A stretch of 64,000 nucleotides of DNA from Paralimibaculum aggregatum (GTDB lineage: Bacteria > Pseudomonadota > Alphaproteobacteria > Rhodobacterales > Rhodobacteraceae): NCBI RefSeq assembly GCF_030270585.1, contig NZ_BSYI01000002.1:1-64000 (forward strand), given 5' to 3'. Below are positions 1-8,751 of the stretch, in pieces; positions within the stretch are counted from its first letter, which is position 1; each line of letters begins with the position of its first letter. Position numbers and translations under genes: made by a program. The notes beneath the pieces are model-generated. The model ran no database searches. It was not told the DNA's origin and saw nothing but the letters and a program-made list of their open reading frames with translations.

Positions 1-73
1 AGCCAAACGGGGGGCGTGGCCCACGAGACCAACGACGCCCAGGACGCAACACCGCACCGCAAAGGAGATCCCC

Positions 74-340
74 ATGGCGGACAGTGACAACGACAACGAC
101 AACGACTACTGGAAGGCGAACATACGCCTCGTGACCATCTGCCTGGTGATCTGGGCAGTGGTCTCCTTCGGCTTCGGCATCCTGCTGCGGCCGCTGCTCG
201 CGGGCATCGAGATCGGCGGCACCGATCTCGGCTTCTGGTTCGCCCAGCAGGGCTCGATCTACGTCTTCCTCATCCTGATCTTCGTCTATGCCGTCGCGAT
301 GAACGGCATCGACAAGAAATTCGGCGTGCAGGAGGACTGA
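74..340 (+). CDS. DUF4212 small subunit of sodium/solute symporter
   Basis: This 88-residue inner-membrane protein belongs to the DUF4212 family, whose members are encoded immediately before large sodium:solute symporters and are regarded as their small partner subunit. It has an acidic Asp/Asn-rich N-terminus (residues 2-11) and two hydrophobic segments (about residues 17-38 and 54-74). The ATG lies behind a good ribosome site (AAAGGAGAT). It ends 4 bp before the symporter start, so the two are almost certainly co-translated. Family assignment is by length, hydropathy and position; the subunit role is family knowledge, not visible in the sequence. Confidence 0.88.
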   Translation: MADSDNDNDNDYWKANIRLVTICLVIWAVVSFGFGILLRPLLAGIEIGGTDLGFWFAQQGSIYVFLILIFVYAVAMNGIDKKFGVQED

Positions 341-344
341 CGCG

Positions 345-2114
345 ATGGATCTCCAGACCCTTACCTACATCGTCGTCGGCGCCTCCTTCGCGCTCTATAT
401 CGGCATCGCCTTCTGGGCGCGGGCGAGCACCACGGGCGAGTTCTATGCCGCCGGCCGGGGCATCCACCCGGTGGCCAACGGCATGGCCACCGCGGCGGAC
501 TGGATGTCAGCCGCCTCCTTCATCTCGATGGCCGGACTGATCGCCTTCAAGGGCTATGACGCGAGCGTCTTCCTGATGGGCTGGACCGGCGGCTACGTGC
601 TGCTGGCGATGCTGCTCGCGCCCTATCTGCGCAAGTTCGGCAAGTTCACCGTGCCGGAGTTCATCGGCGACCGGTTCTACAGCTCGACCGCGCGCATCGT
701 CGCGGTGATCTGCCTGATCGTCGCCTCGATCACCTATGTGATCGGCCAGATGAAGGGCGTCGGCGTCGCCTTCTCGCGCTTCCTCGAGGTCGATGCGACC
801 ACCGGCCTGCTGATCGGCACCGTGATCGTCTTCCTCTATGCCGTGCAGGGCGGCATGAAGGGCATCACCTATACCCAGATCGCGCAGTACTGCGTGCTGA
901 TCGTCGCCTACACCATCCCGGCGGTGTTCATCTCGCTCGAGCTCACCGGCAACGTGCTGCCGCAGATCGGCCTGTTCTCCGAGCACACCGCCTCCGGCAT
1001 GCCGCTGCTGGCCAAGCTCGACCAGGTGGTGCAGGAGCTCGGCTTCACGCAATACACCGCGCAAGACGGCGGGACGCTCAACATCCTGCTCTACACCCTC
1101 TCGCTGATGATCGGCACCGCGGGCCTGCCGCATGTGATCATCCGCTTCTTCACCGTGCCGAAGGTGGCCGATGCGCGCTGGTCGGCGGGCTGGGCGCTGG
1201 TCTTCATCGCGCTGCTCTACACCGTCGCTCCCGGCGTCGGCGCCATGGCGCGGCTGAACCTGACCGACACGATCTACCCGAACGGCCCGCAGGCCGAGGC
1301 GCTGGCCTATGACGAGCGTCCGGACTGGTTCAAGAACTGGGAGACCACCGGCCTCCTGACCTTCGAGGACAAGAACGGCGACGGCCGCATCCAGTACTAC
1401 AACGACGCCGCCACCCCCGGCGAGGGCAACCTGATCGACCCCGCCTGGGCCGGCAACGAGCTGACCGTGGACCGCGACATCATGGTGCTCGCCAACCCCG
1501 AGATCGCGCAGCTCCCGAACTGGGTGATCGCGATCGTGGCGGCCGGCGGCCTGGCGGCAGCGCTCTCCACCGCGGCAGGGCTGCTGATGGCGATCTCCTC
1601 GGCCGTCTCGCACGATCTGCTGAAGGGCACCTTCATGCCGGACATGAGCGAGAAGGGCGAGCTGCTGGCGGCGCGGGTCTCGATGGGTGTCGCCATCGCC
1701 ATCGCGGCCTGGCTCGGGCTCAATCCTCCCGGCTTCGCGGCGCAGACGGTGGCCCTCGCCTTCGGCCTCGCGGCGAGCTCGATCTTCCCGGCGCTGATGA
1801 TGGGCATCTTCTCGACCCGCATCAACAATGTCGGCGCGACCACGGGCATGCTGGCGGGCCTTCTGGTGACGATCCTCTACATCTTCACCTTCAAGGGCTG
1901 GTTCTTCATCCCCGGCACGAACATGCTGGACAACACCACCGCAAACCACTTCCTCGGCATCGCGCCGGAGGCCTTCGGTGCGGTGGGTGCGCTGGTCAAC
2001 TTCGCGGTCGCCTACTTCGTCAGCCAGGCGACCAAGGAGCCGCCGAAGGAGATCCGCGAGCTGGTCGAGAGCATCCGTGTGCCGAAGGGCGCCGGCGCCG
2101 CGGTCGACCACTGA
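345..2114 (+). CDS. Sodium:solute symporter (SSS family, acetate/monocarboxylate type)
   Basis: A 589-residue polytopic inner-membrane protein with about 13 hydrophobic segments, matching the solute:sodium symporter family, in the subgroup paired with DUF4212 proteins and often called acetate permease-like. Typical family segments are visible, including GTAGLPH near residue 257 and an ATAADWMSAASF-type stretch in the second helix. A long hydrophilic loop (about residues 315-385) separates helices and contains an EF-hand-like loop, DKNGDGRI, at residues 342-349. The substrate cannot be read from sequence; small organic acids are the usual guess. The following genes for signal perception suggest uptake coupled to sensing. 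Confidence 0.9.
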   Translation: MDLQTLTYIVVGASFALYIGIAFWARASTTGEFYAAGRGIHPVANGMATAADWMSAASFISMAGLIAFKGYDASVFLMGWTGGYVLLAMLLAPYLRKFGKFTVPEFIGDRFYSSTARIVAVICLIVASITYVIGQMKGVGVAFSRFLEVDATTGLLIGTVIVFLYAVQGGMKGITYTQIAQYCVLIVAYTIPAVFISLELTGNVLPQIGLFSEHTASGMPLLAKLDQVVQELGFTQYTAQDGGTLNILLYTLSLMIGTAGLPHVIIRFFTVPKVADARWSAGWALVFIALLYTVAPGVGAMARLNLTDTIYPNGPQAEALAYDERPDWFKNWETTGLLTFEDKNGDGRIQYYNDAATPGEGNLIDPAWAGNELTVDRDIMVLANPEIAQLPNWVIAIVAAGGLAAALSTAAGLLMAISSAVSHDLLKGTFMPDMSEKGELLAARVSMGVAIAIAAWLGLNPPGFAAQTVALAFGLAASSIFPALMMGIFSTRINNVGATTGMLAGLLVTILYIFTFKGWFFIPGTNMLDNTTANHFLGIAPEAFGAVGALVNFAVAYFVSQATKEPPKEIRELVESIRVPKGAGAAVDH

Positions 2115-2129
2115 GCCGACGAGACCACC

Positions 2130-2154
2130 GGGAGGGGCGCATGCCGCCCCTCCC
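2130..2154 (+). terminator. Perfect 10-bp hairpin after the symporter gene
   Basis: GGGAGGGGCG and CGCCCCTCCC form a perfect 10-bp stem around a 5-nt loop (CATGC), 16 bp after the symporter stop and 75 bp before the next gene. There is no T-run, so it may act as a partial terminator or RNA-stabilising structure that lowers expression of the downstream signalling genes rather than as a full terminator. Confidence 0.5.
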
Positions 2155-2228
2155 CCTCCTGCCGGGCGGGCGCGTCCGGCAGGTATCCCGACCCGAAGCG
2201 CCGCATCCGGCGACCAGCAGGAGCCCCC

Positions 2229-4067
2229 ATGCCCCTCGACCGTGACGCCCGCCGCCGCTTCTTTGCCACGCATCACCCATTCGCGACCCTCGACGAGGCC
2301 ACCCGCGCCGCGCTCGCCGACCAGGCCGAGACCCTGCAGCGCGCGCCCGGCGAGGCGATCTACACCACCGGCGAGCGCCTTGCGGGCTTCTATGCCATCG
2401 CCGAGGGCAGCGTGGAGGTCAGCACCGCCAGCGGCGACCTGATCTCGCGCCTGCATGCCGGAGAATGCTTCGGCGAGCGCGGGCTGCTGGTCGACGGCAT
2501 CGCGCCCTATGACGCCCGGGCCGCCGCGGCGGCCACGCTCTTTCTGCTGCCGGCGGCCGAGTTCCGGGCGCTGATGCGCCGCGAGCCGGGCTTTGCGCAG
2601 TTCTTCGGGCGGCGGACCGACGAGACCGCCGCCGTACCCCGCCCGGCCGGCGCCGATCTGGCGACGCTGCGCATCGGCGAGATCATGACCGCCGCGCCGA
2701 TCACCGCCGCACCGGATGACAGCGCCGCCGAGACCGCGCGCACCATGCGCGACCACGGCATCTCCTGCGTGCTGGTGGCCGAGGGCGGGCGCCTCGTCGG
2801 CCTCGTCACCGCCAGCGATCTGGCCTCGCGCGTGCTGGCGGCGGAGCGTCCGGGCGACACGCCGCTGCGCGAGATCATGACCGGCGACCCGGTCTCGCTG
2901 AGCCCGGAGGCGATCGGCCTCGACGCCATGGCGGTGATGATCGAGCACGGCATCGGCCATCTGCCGGTGGTGGAGGGCGCGCGCCTCGCGGGCATCCTCA
3001 CCCGCACCGATCTCCTGCTGCGCCAGGCGCTCTCCTCGCCGATGCTGGTCGGCGAGATCGGGCGCAAGACCGACCTCGCCGGCCTGCGCGAGGTGATCGC
3101 CAAGGTGCCGGACCTGCTGGCCCAGCTCGTCGGCGCCGGCGCCGCGCCGCATGTCATCTGCCGGCTGATCACCGACGTCACCGACGCGCTCACGCGCAAG
3201 CTGATCGCCATGGCCGAGATCGAGTTCGGCGCCCCGCCGGTGCCCTATCTCTGGCTGGTCTGCGGCAGCCAGGGCCGGCAGGAGCAGACCGGTGTCTCCG
3301 ACCAGGACAACTGCATGATCCTCTCGGACGAGGCGACGCCGGAGCACGATGTCTGGTTCGCCGCCTTCGCGAAGTTCGTCTCCGACGGGCTCGACGCCTG
3401 CGGGTTCTACTACTGCCCCGGCGAGATGATGGCGACCAACCCGAAATGGCGCCAGCCGCTGGCCACCTGGCAGCGCTATTTCCGCGGCTGGATCGACACG
3501 CCGGACCCGATGGCGCGGATGCTCGCCTCGGTGATGTTCGACCTGCGGCCGATCGCGGGGGACATGACGCTGTTCGACGGGCTGCATGCCGAGACGCTGC
3601 GCCGGGCGCGGGCCAACTCGATCTTCATCGCGCACATGGTCGCCAACTCGCTCACCCACCAGCCGCCGCTCGGGCTGTTCCGCGGCTTTGCGCTGGTGCG
3701 CTCGGGCGAGCACAAGGACAGCCTCGACCTCAAGCTCAACGGGGTGGTGCCGATCACCGACCTGGCCCGGCTCTATGCGCTGATCGGCGGGCTGACCGAG
3801 GTCAACACCCGCGCCCGGCTGATCGCGGCGCGCGAGGCCGGGCTGGTGAGCGATGCCGGCGGGGCCGAGCTGCTCGATGCCTATGACATGATCGCCGAGA
3901 CCCGCCTGCAGCACCAGGCCGAGCAGATCCGCCGCGGCGCCAGGCCCGACAACTTCATGGCCCCGGCGCGGCTCTCCGATCTCGAACGCACCCATTTGCG
4001 CAACGCCTTCATCGTGGTGAAGACGATGCAGGCCGCGGCCGCCCAGGGCCGCCATACCGTCGTGTGA
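2229..4067 (+). CDS. Cyclic-nucleotide-binding/CBS/DUF294 nucleotidyltransferase-like signalling protein
   Basis: A 612-residue cytoplasmic protein of four parts. A Crp-type cyclic-nucleotide-binding fold spans about residues 15-110. A pair of CBS domains spans about 150-265. A DUF294 nucleotidyltransferase-like domain follows, with the signature GSQGRQEQ and aspartates D358 and D360 (motif starting G346-S347). A helical DUF294 C-terminal domain covers about 450-600. The family resembles GlnD/GlnE-type nucleotidyltransferases and regularly neighbours DUF4212/SSS symporters; its biochemical target is unknown. The start ATG has GCAGGAG upstream. The gene probably senses a nucleotide state and modulates transport or the neighbouring regulators, which is inference from context. 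Confidence 0.87.
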   Translation: MPLDRDARRRFFATHHPFATLDEATRAALADQAETLQRAPGEAIYTTGERLAGFYAIAEGSVEVSTASGDLISRLHAGECFGERGLLVDGIAPYDARAAAAATLFLLPAAEFRALMRREPGFAQFFGRRTDETAAVPRPAGADLATLRIGEIMTAAPITAAPDDSAAETARTMRDHGISCVLVAEGGRLVGLVTASDLASRVLAAERPGDTPLREIMTGDPVSLSPEAIGLDAMAVMIEHGIGHLPVVEGARLAGILTRTDLLLRQALSSPMLVGEIGRKTDLAGLREVIAKVPDLLAQLVGAGAAPHVICRLITDVTDALTRKLIAMAEIEFGAPPVPYLWLVCGSQGRQEQTGVSDQDNCMILSDEATPEHDVWFAAFAKFVSDGLDACGFYYCPGEMMATNPKWRQPLATWQRYFRGWIDTPDPMARMLASVMFDLRPIAGDMTLFDGLHAETLRRARANSIFIAHMVANSLTHQPPLGLFRGFALVRSGEHKDSLDLKLNGVVPITDLARLYALIGGLTEVNTRARLIAAREAGLVSDAGGAELLDAYDMIAETRLQHQAEQIRRGARPDNFMAPARLSDLERTHLRNAFIVVKTMQAAAAQGRHTVV

Positions 4068-4074
4068 GGCAGAC

Positions 4075-4614
4075 ATGATCTTCATCCTGATCGCGAGCAT
4101 CGCCCTCGGCCTCGGTGCCGCCGGCCTGGTCTGGGGGCTCGGGCGGCTGACCGGCCGGCGCCCGCCGCGCTTTCTGGCCCCGGTGGCGGGCGGGCTGGCG
4201 ATGTTCGCCTTCATGCTGTGGAACGAATACAGCTGGTTCGAGCGCAGCCGCGCCATGCTGCCGGAGGGCGCCGCGGTGGCCGAGAGCTACGACTATTCGA
4301 GCCTCGTGCAGCCCTGGACGCTGGCAGTGCCGCGCGTCGCGCGCTTTGCCGCGGTCGAGGTCTCCGGCACGCCCTGGCCCGAGCGCCCGGCGCTGCTGCT
4401 GGGCGCGGTGACGCTGCATGCCCGCTTCGAGCCTGCCGCGCGCATTCCCCACCTCTTCGATTGCGAGGGCCTTCGCCGCGCCGCCCTCACCCCCGCCGAG
4501 TGGGCCGCCTTCGAGCGCGGCGCGCCGCCGGAACCCGCCGCGCTTGCCTGGGCCGCTGCCGGCCCGGACGATGCCCTGACGAGCACGGCCTGCACGAACC
4601 GCGGCACCAACTGA
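4075..4614 (+). CDS. Small membrane protein of unknown function in the symporter operon
   Basis: A 179-residue protein with two N-terminal hydrophobic segments (about residues 2-24 and 36-50) and a soluble C-terminal part carrying two Cys residues (about 125 and 175). It starts 8 bp after the DUF294 gene and ends 10 bp before the response-regulator gene, so it belongs to the same operon. I recognise no named family. Its constant position between the signalling genes suggests a role tied to the symporter or sensor, but nothing in the sequence states it. Confidence 0.7.
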   Translation: MIFILIASIALGLGAAGLVWGLGRLTGRRPPRFLAPVAGGLAMFAFMLWNEYSWFERSRAMLPEGAAVAESYDYSSLVQPWTLAVPRVARFAAVEVSGTPWPERPALLLGAVTLHARFEPAARIPHLFDCEGLRRAALTPAEWAAFERGAPPEPAALAWAAAGPDDALTSTACTNRGTN

Positions 4615-4623
4615 GGAAACCCC

Positions 4624-5010
4624 ATGCCCCGATCCGTATTGCTGGTGGATGACGAACCGAACATTGCGTTCTCGCTCGAATATCTGATGAAGCGCGACGG
4701 CTACGAGGTGCGGGTGGCCGGCGACGGGGAGGCGGCGCTCGACAGCATCCGCGCGCAGAAGCCCGACCTGATCCTGCTCGACGTGATGATGCCGAAGCGC
4801 GACGGCTACGATGTGTGCCAGACCGTGCGCGCCGATCCGCGATATGCCGATGTGAAGATCATCGTGCTGACCGCGAAGGGCGGCGCGCTCGACGGCGAGA
4901 AGGCGCTGGCGCTCGGCGCGGATGCCTTCTTCAGCAAGCCCTTCGGTCTCGAGGAGCTGTCCTGCCGGGTGAAGGAGCTGCTCGCGGAAAGCCCGGGCGA
5001 CGATGGCTGA
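4624..5010 (+). CDS. Stand-alone response regulator receiver
   Basis: A 128-residue CheY-like receiver with no output domain. The acidic pocket is D9, D10 and E11, the phospho-acceptor is D53 in LLLDVMMP, the conserved Thr is T83 and the conserved Lys is K105 in FSKPF. All catalytic residues for phosphorylation are therefore present. The gene overlaps the next one by 8 bp, so the receiver and the PAS/exonuclease protein are translationally coupled. Since the coupled kinase-like protein lacks an obvious phospho-acceptor His, the phosphate donor is unclear. Without an output domain it probably acts by protein-protein contact. Confidence 0.92.
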   Translation: MPRSVLLVDDEPNIAFSLEYLMKRDGYEVRVAGDGEAALDSIRAQKPDLILLDVMMPKRDGYDVCQTVRADPRYADVKIIVLTAKGGALDGEKALALGADAFFSKPFGLEELSCRVKELLAESPGDDG

Positions 5011-7132
5011 GCGCTGGAGCCTGCGGCTGCGGATCTTCCTGTTCTTCGCGCTGGTCGGGCTCGGCGGGCTGGCGCTGTTCGCCGGCGCGCTGGTGCTGGC
5101 CGGGGCACGGATCGGGCCGGAGGCCACGCCGCACCTCGTGCTGGCGGGCGGCATCGGCGGGCTCGGGCTGCTGGTGCTCACCGCCTGGGTCTGGCAGCTC
5201 TTCGACGAGAACGTCGCGCGGCCGATCATGCTGCTCTCGGGCGAGCTCTCGGCCACCGCCGAGGCGAAGAGCACCGCGGCCCGGCTCTCCACCGACAAGG
5301 CGCGCTATCTCGGTGCGCTCGGCCCCGCGGCGGCCGGCATCGCCGAGGCGCTGGGGCGCGAGCGGAGCACCGCCGAGGGCGCGGTGAAGGCCGCCATCGA
5401 CGAGGTGCTGGCCGAGAAGGCCCAGCTCGAGGCGGTGCTGCGCGATCTCCGCGAATGCGTGCTGATCTGCAATCTCGAGCACGAGATCCTGCTCTACAAC
5501 GCCGAGGCGCAGCGGCTGCTGGGGCTCGATGCGCAGATCGGGCTCGGCCGGCCCCTCTTCCGCCTGGTGACCGAGCAGCCGGTGCGCCATGCGCTCGACC
5601 GGGTGAAGCTCCGCTTTGCCGACGGGCGCCACAGGACCCATCACGACTATCTCTCGGTCGCCGTGGTCTGCGCCACGCGCGACGGGCGGCTGACGCTGCA
5701 GGGGCGGCTCTCGCTGATCCTCGATGCCGCCGGCGATGCGGTGGACGGCTTCGTGCTGACGCTGCGCGATGCGACCCAGCCGATCGCCGACCATGCCGCG
5801 CGCGACCATCTGCTGAAGGAGATGCTGGAGGGGCTGCGCCGGCCCACCGCCAACCTGCGCGCGGCGGCCGAGATCCTCTCCGGCGGCATGGCGCCGGATG
5901 CCAAGACCCAGGCCCGCTTCGTCGGCGTGATGACCGAGGAGGCGGAGACGCTGGCCCGGCGCATCGACCGGCTGGCCGGGGCCTACAACGAGCTCCGCAT
6001 CGGCGGCTGGAGCATGAACGACGTCACCGCGATCGCGCTCGTGGCCTGCGCGCGCGACCGGCTGGCCGACCTGCCGGAGCTGGAGCTCGCCCATGCCGGC
6101 GCCGATTGCTGGCTCAACTGCGACAGCTTCTCGGTGGTCGAGATGCTCGCGCTGTTCTGCCGCGAGATCGCCGGCGCCACCGGGGTCGGCCGCATCGAGA
6201 TCGCCGCCACCCCGGATGGCGGGCATGTCTTCGTCGATCTGGTCTGGCAGGGCGTGCCGCTCGGCGAGAGCGCCTTCGAGCCCTGGCTCAACCGCCCGCT
6301 CGTGGAGGGGCTGGCCGGGCTCACCGCGCGCGACGTGCTGCTGCATCACCGCACCGAGATCTGGTCGGAGCGCGTCGGGCCGGATCATGCACGCCTGCGC
6401 CTGCCGCTGCAGCCGGCGGTGGAGGACCATGTCAGCGCCCCGGCCTCGGAACTGCCGGCGCGGCCGGAGTTCTACGACTTCTCGCTGCTGCGCCGCCGCG
6501 CCGCCGGCAAGATGGCCGAGACCCCGCTCACCGAGCTCGCCTGCGTGGTGTTCGACACCGAGACCACGGGCCTCTTCCCCTCCGCCGGCGACGAGATCGT
6601 GCAGATCGCCGGCGTGCGGGTGCTCAACGGCCGGGTGATCCGCGGCGAGCGCTTCGACCGGCTGATCGACCCGGGCCGGCGCATTCCCGCCGCCTCGACC
6701 CGCATCCACGGCATCACCGACGCGATGGTGGCCGACCAGCCGGATGCCCGCGCGGTGCTGCCGGCATTCCACGACTTCGCGGCGGATGCGGTGCTGGTGG
6801 CGCACAACGCGCCCTTCGACCTCAAGTTCCTGCAGCTCAAGGAGGGGCTGATCGGCCGGCGCTTCGACAACCCGGTGCTCGACACCGTGCTGCTCTCGGC
6901 GCATCTCTTCGGCCACGGCGCCGAGCACACGCTGGACGCGCTGGCCGAGCGTTTCGGCATCGGCTTCCCGGAGGGCCAGCGCCACACCGCCTTCGCCGAC
7001 GCGCTGGTCACGGCGGAGGTGCTCTGCATGCTGATCCCGGTGCTGAACGCGCGCGGGGTGAGGACGCTCGGCGATGCCCTCGCGGTCAGCGACGAGGCGG
7101 TGGCGATCCGGCGCAAGCAGGCGCGCTACTGA
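5003..7132 (+). CDS. Membrane PAS / degenerate histidine-kinase / DEDDh 3'-5' exonuclease fusion
   Basis: A 709-residue protein. Two N-terminal membrane segments lie at about residues 10-33 and 46-68, followed by a helical linker and a PAS-like domain at about 140-260. A kinase-like region at about 265-480 lacks the usual dimerisation-domain His: the segment where HELRTP is expected reads EGLRRPTA. Its ATP-binding region shows no clear G boxes. The C-terminus (about 510-690) is a DnaQ/PolC-type exonuclease with all acidic residues: D518 and E520 in FDTETTGL, D606 in HNAPFD, and H661 and D666 in HTAFAD. Such fusions are known near SSS symporters; their physiological role is not established. 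The reading frame is intact. Confidence 0.88.
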   Translation: MAERWSLRLRIFLFFALVGLGGLALFAGALVLAGARIGPEATPHLVLAGGIGGLGLLVLTAWVWQLFDENVARPIMLLSGELSATAEAKSTAARLSTDKARYLGALGPAAAGIAEALGRERSTAEGAVKAAIDEVLAEKAQLEAVLRDLRECVLICNLEHEILLYNAEAQRLLGLDAQIGLGRPLFRLVTEQPVRHALDRVKLRFADGRHRTHHDYLSVAVVCATRDGRLTLQGRLSLILDAAGDAVDGFVLTLRDATQPIADHAARDHLLKEMLEGLRRPTANLRAAAEILSGGMAPDAKTQARFVGVMTEEAETLARRIDRLAGAYNELRIGGWSMNDVTAIALVACARDRLADLPELELAHAGADCWLNCDSFSVVEMLALFCREIAGATGVGRIEIAATPDGGHVFVDLVWQGVPLGESAFEPWLNRPLVEGLAGLTARDVLLHHRTEIWSERVGPDHARLRLPLQPAVEDHVSAPASELPARPEFYDFSLLRRRAAGKMAETPLTELACVVFDTETTGLFPSAGDEIVQIAGVRVLNGRVIRGERFDRLIDPGRRIPAASTRIHGITDAMVADQPDARAVLPAFHDFAADAVLVAHNAPFDLKFLQLKEGLIGRRFDNPVLDTVLLSAHLFGHGAEHTLDALAERFGIGFPEGQRHTAFADALVTAEVLCMLIPVLNARGVRTLGDALAVSDEAVAIRRKQARY

Positions 7133-7776
7133 GCCCCGGCGGGCCGCCGCGCCGCCCCGGCCAGCAGCCCCAGCGCGCCGCAGAGCGCCAGCCAGCTCGC
7201 CGGCAGCGGCACCGTGCCGAGCCCCGGCTGGAGGGAGGCCACCGCGGCGCTGCTGAGGTTGTATTGTGCCACCAGCGCGCAGGGCCCGCCAAGGCCGCCG
7301 AGGCCGCCGGGATCGTCGAGGCAGCCGCCGACGCTGGTGAGGCCGATGGTCACGCCGTCCGCCGGCATGGCGAACGGCCCGATCAGGTCTCCGAGATCCA
7401 TGCCCACGATGCCCACCGGCGTCGCGCCGTCGCTGCTGCGAAAGGCGGTGATATCTCCGAACGGGCCGACCGTGCCGAGAACGTCGTAGCTGCCGTCGAG
7501 CGCCCCGTCGGCCGTGCCCGAGCCCGAGACGGTGCCGCTCACGGTGAAGTCCACCGCCGTCACGGTCATCGCCACGTCGTCGAAATCGAAGCTGCCGGTG
7601 AGCGTGCCCGCGCCGGTGGAGACCCCCGCAATCACCGGCGGGACACCGAAGGCGATGGTGCCGACATCATAGCTGACGACCGCCGCCGCGGCGGGGGGCG
7701 CCGCGAGACCGAGCGCCGCGGCGATCGCCACAATGCGCCAGGGGCCGGCCCTGCGGGGTTCTCCGTGCCTGTCCAT
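7126..7776 (-). CDS. VPLPA-CTERM sorted secreted protein
   Basis: A 216-residue exported protein with an N-terminal signal peptide (about residues 1-32, ending AAPPAAAA). A Gly/Asp-rich beta-type body follows. The C-terminal sorting tail is VPLPASWLALCGALGLL and a basic end (AARRPAGAQ), which is the PEP-CTERM-like VPLPA signal recognised by exosortase in Rhodobacterales. The body has repeated GTLTGSFDFDD-like strands but no catalytic motif that I recognise. It is convergent with the exonuclease gene and overlaps its end by 7 bp. It is probably processed and attached or released at the cell surface. The start is the ATG 33 bp before the hydrophobic core. Confidence 0.8.
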   Translation of the reverse strand: MDRHGEPRRAGPWRIVAIAAALGLAAPPAAAAVVSYDVGTIAFGVPPVIAGVSTGAGTLTGSFDFDDVAMTVTAVDFTVSGTVSGSGTADGALDGSYDVLGTVGPFGDITAFRSSDGATPVGIVGMDLGDLIGPFAMPADGVTIGLTSVGGCLDDPGGLGGLGGPCALVAQYNLSSAAVASLQPGLGTVPLPASWLALCGALGLLAGAARRPAGAQ

Positions 7777-8000
7777 CGCCCCGCCCCCTTGCCGATCCTG
7801 AAAATTCCCTTGCGGAACTCATAGCACCGCGCGACCCGGATCGGAAGGCGCTTCCGCTTCCGGCCTCCTCCCCTGTATGCTCCGCACGGCGGACAAGAGA
7901 CGGTTCGCCACCTTTCCATTCTGGCGGGATCCCGCTTAGCAGGGTTCCGTCGACCCATCCGGGATGCTATCCACCTCCACAGCCGGGCTTTCCGGCGGAT

Positions 8001-8017
8001 AACATTTCCGGAATGTT
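8001..8017. promoter_or_regulatory. Inverted repeat in the peroxiredoxin leader (candidate operator)
   Basis: AACATTTCCGGAATGTT is a near-perfect palindrome (arms AACATT/AATGTT, one central mismatch) that ends 23 bp before the peroxiredoxin ATG and overlaps a GGATAAC that could be a -10 element. Its position fits a repressor or redox-regulator operator. I cannot assign it to a named regulator from the sequence. Confidence 0.4.
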
Positions 8018-8040
8018 AAACAACCCCGAGGAGGCAACTC

Positions 8041-8697
8041 ATGGGCCTGCGCATCAACGACACCGCTCCCGACTTCACCGCCGACACCACCGAGGGCGAG
8101 ATCTCGTTCCACGACTGGATCGGCGACGGCTACGCGATCCTGTTCAGCCATCCGAAGGACTTCACCCCGGTCTGCACCACCGAGCTCGGCGCGATGACCC
8201 ACCTCAAGCAGGAATTCGCCAAGCGCAACACCAAGGTGATCGGCATCTCGGTCGATCCGGTCGAGAGCCATCGGAAATGGAAGGCCGATATCGAGCAGAT
8301 CGCGGGCGAGGCGGTGAACTACCCGCTGATCGGCGATCCCGAGCTGAAGGTCGCCAAGCTCTACGACATGCTGCCCGCCGCGGCCGGCGACAGCTCCGAG
8401 GGCCGCACGCCGGCCGACAACGCCACCGTGCGCTCGGTCTTCGTCGTCGGGCCGGACAAGAAGATCAAGCTGAGCCTCACCTATCCGATGACTACCGGGC
8501 GCAACTTCGACGAGCTGCTCCGCGCGATCGATTCGATCCAGCTCACCGCCCAGCACAAGGTGGCGACCCCGGCGAACTGGAAGCAGGGCGAGGACGTGAT
8601 CATCACCCCCGCGGTCTCCGACGAGGAGGCGCAGGAGAAGTTCGGCGGCTTCGAGAAGGTGCTGCCCTATCTGCGCCGGACCAAGCAGCCCGGCTGA
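8041..8697 (+). CDS. 1-Cys peroxiredoxin (Prx6 type)
   Basis: A 218-residue peroxidase that reduces hydrogen peroxide and alkyl hydroperoxides in the cytoplasm. The peroxidatic cysteine is C45 in FTPVCTTELG, which is the Prx6 signature, and no resolving Cys is present. The C-terminal dimerisation extension typical of Prx6 is present (about residues 155-218, including TPANWKQGEDVII). Length is normal for the family. A strong ribosome site (GAGGAGG) precedes the ATG. It stands alone, with a palindrome in the leader and a GC-rich hairpin after the stop, so it is probably monocistronic and stress-controlled. Confidence 0.95.
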   Translation: MGLRINDTAPDFTADTTEGEISFHDWIGDGYAILFSHPKDFTPVCTTELGAMTHLKQEFAKRNTKVIGISVDPVESHRKWKADIEQIAGEAVNYPLIGDPELKVAKLYDMLPAAAGDSSEGRTPADNATVRSVFVVGPDKKIKLSLTYPMTTGRNFDELLRAIDSIQLTAQHKVATPANWKQGEDVIITPAVSDEEAQEKFGGFEKVLPYLRRTKQPG

Positions 8698-8704
8698 CGC
8701 TCGC

Positions 8705-8730
8705 GCGGCGGCCTCGGACGGGGCCGCCGC
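8705..8730 (+). terminator. Hairpin after peroxiredoxin gene
   Basis: GCGGCGGCC (8705-8713) pairs perfectly with GGCCGCCGC (8722-8730) around an 8-nt loop, 8 bp after the stop codon and between convergent genes. It lacks a T-run but is the obvious candidate for transcription stop on either strand. Confidence 0.5.
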
Positions 8731-8751
8731 CTTCCGCCCCCGAGGGGCGTG

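Noticed and set aside
507-4256. A 1249-residue open frame on the reverse strand
   Set aside because: It is antisense to the symporter and DUF294 genes; it is stop-poor only because of high GC, has Arg/His/Gly-rich composition and no family motifs.
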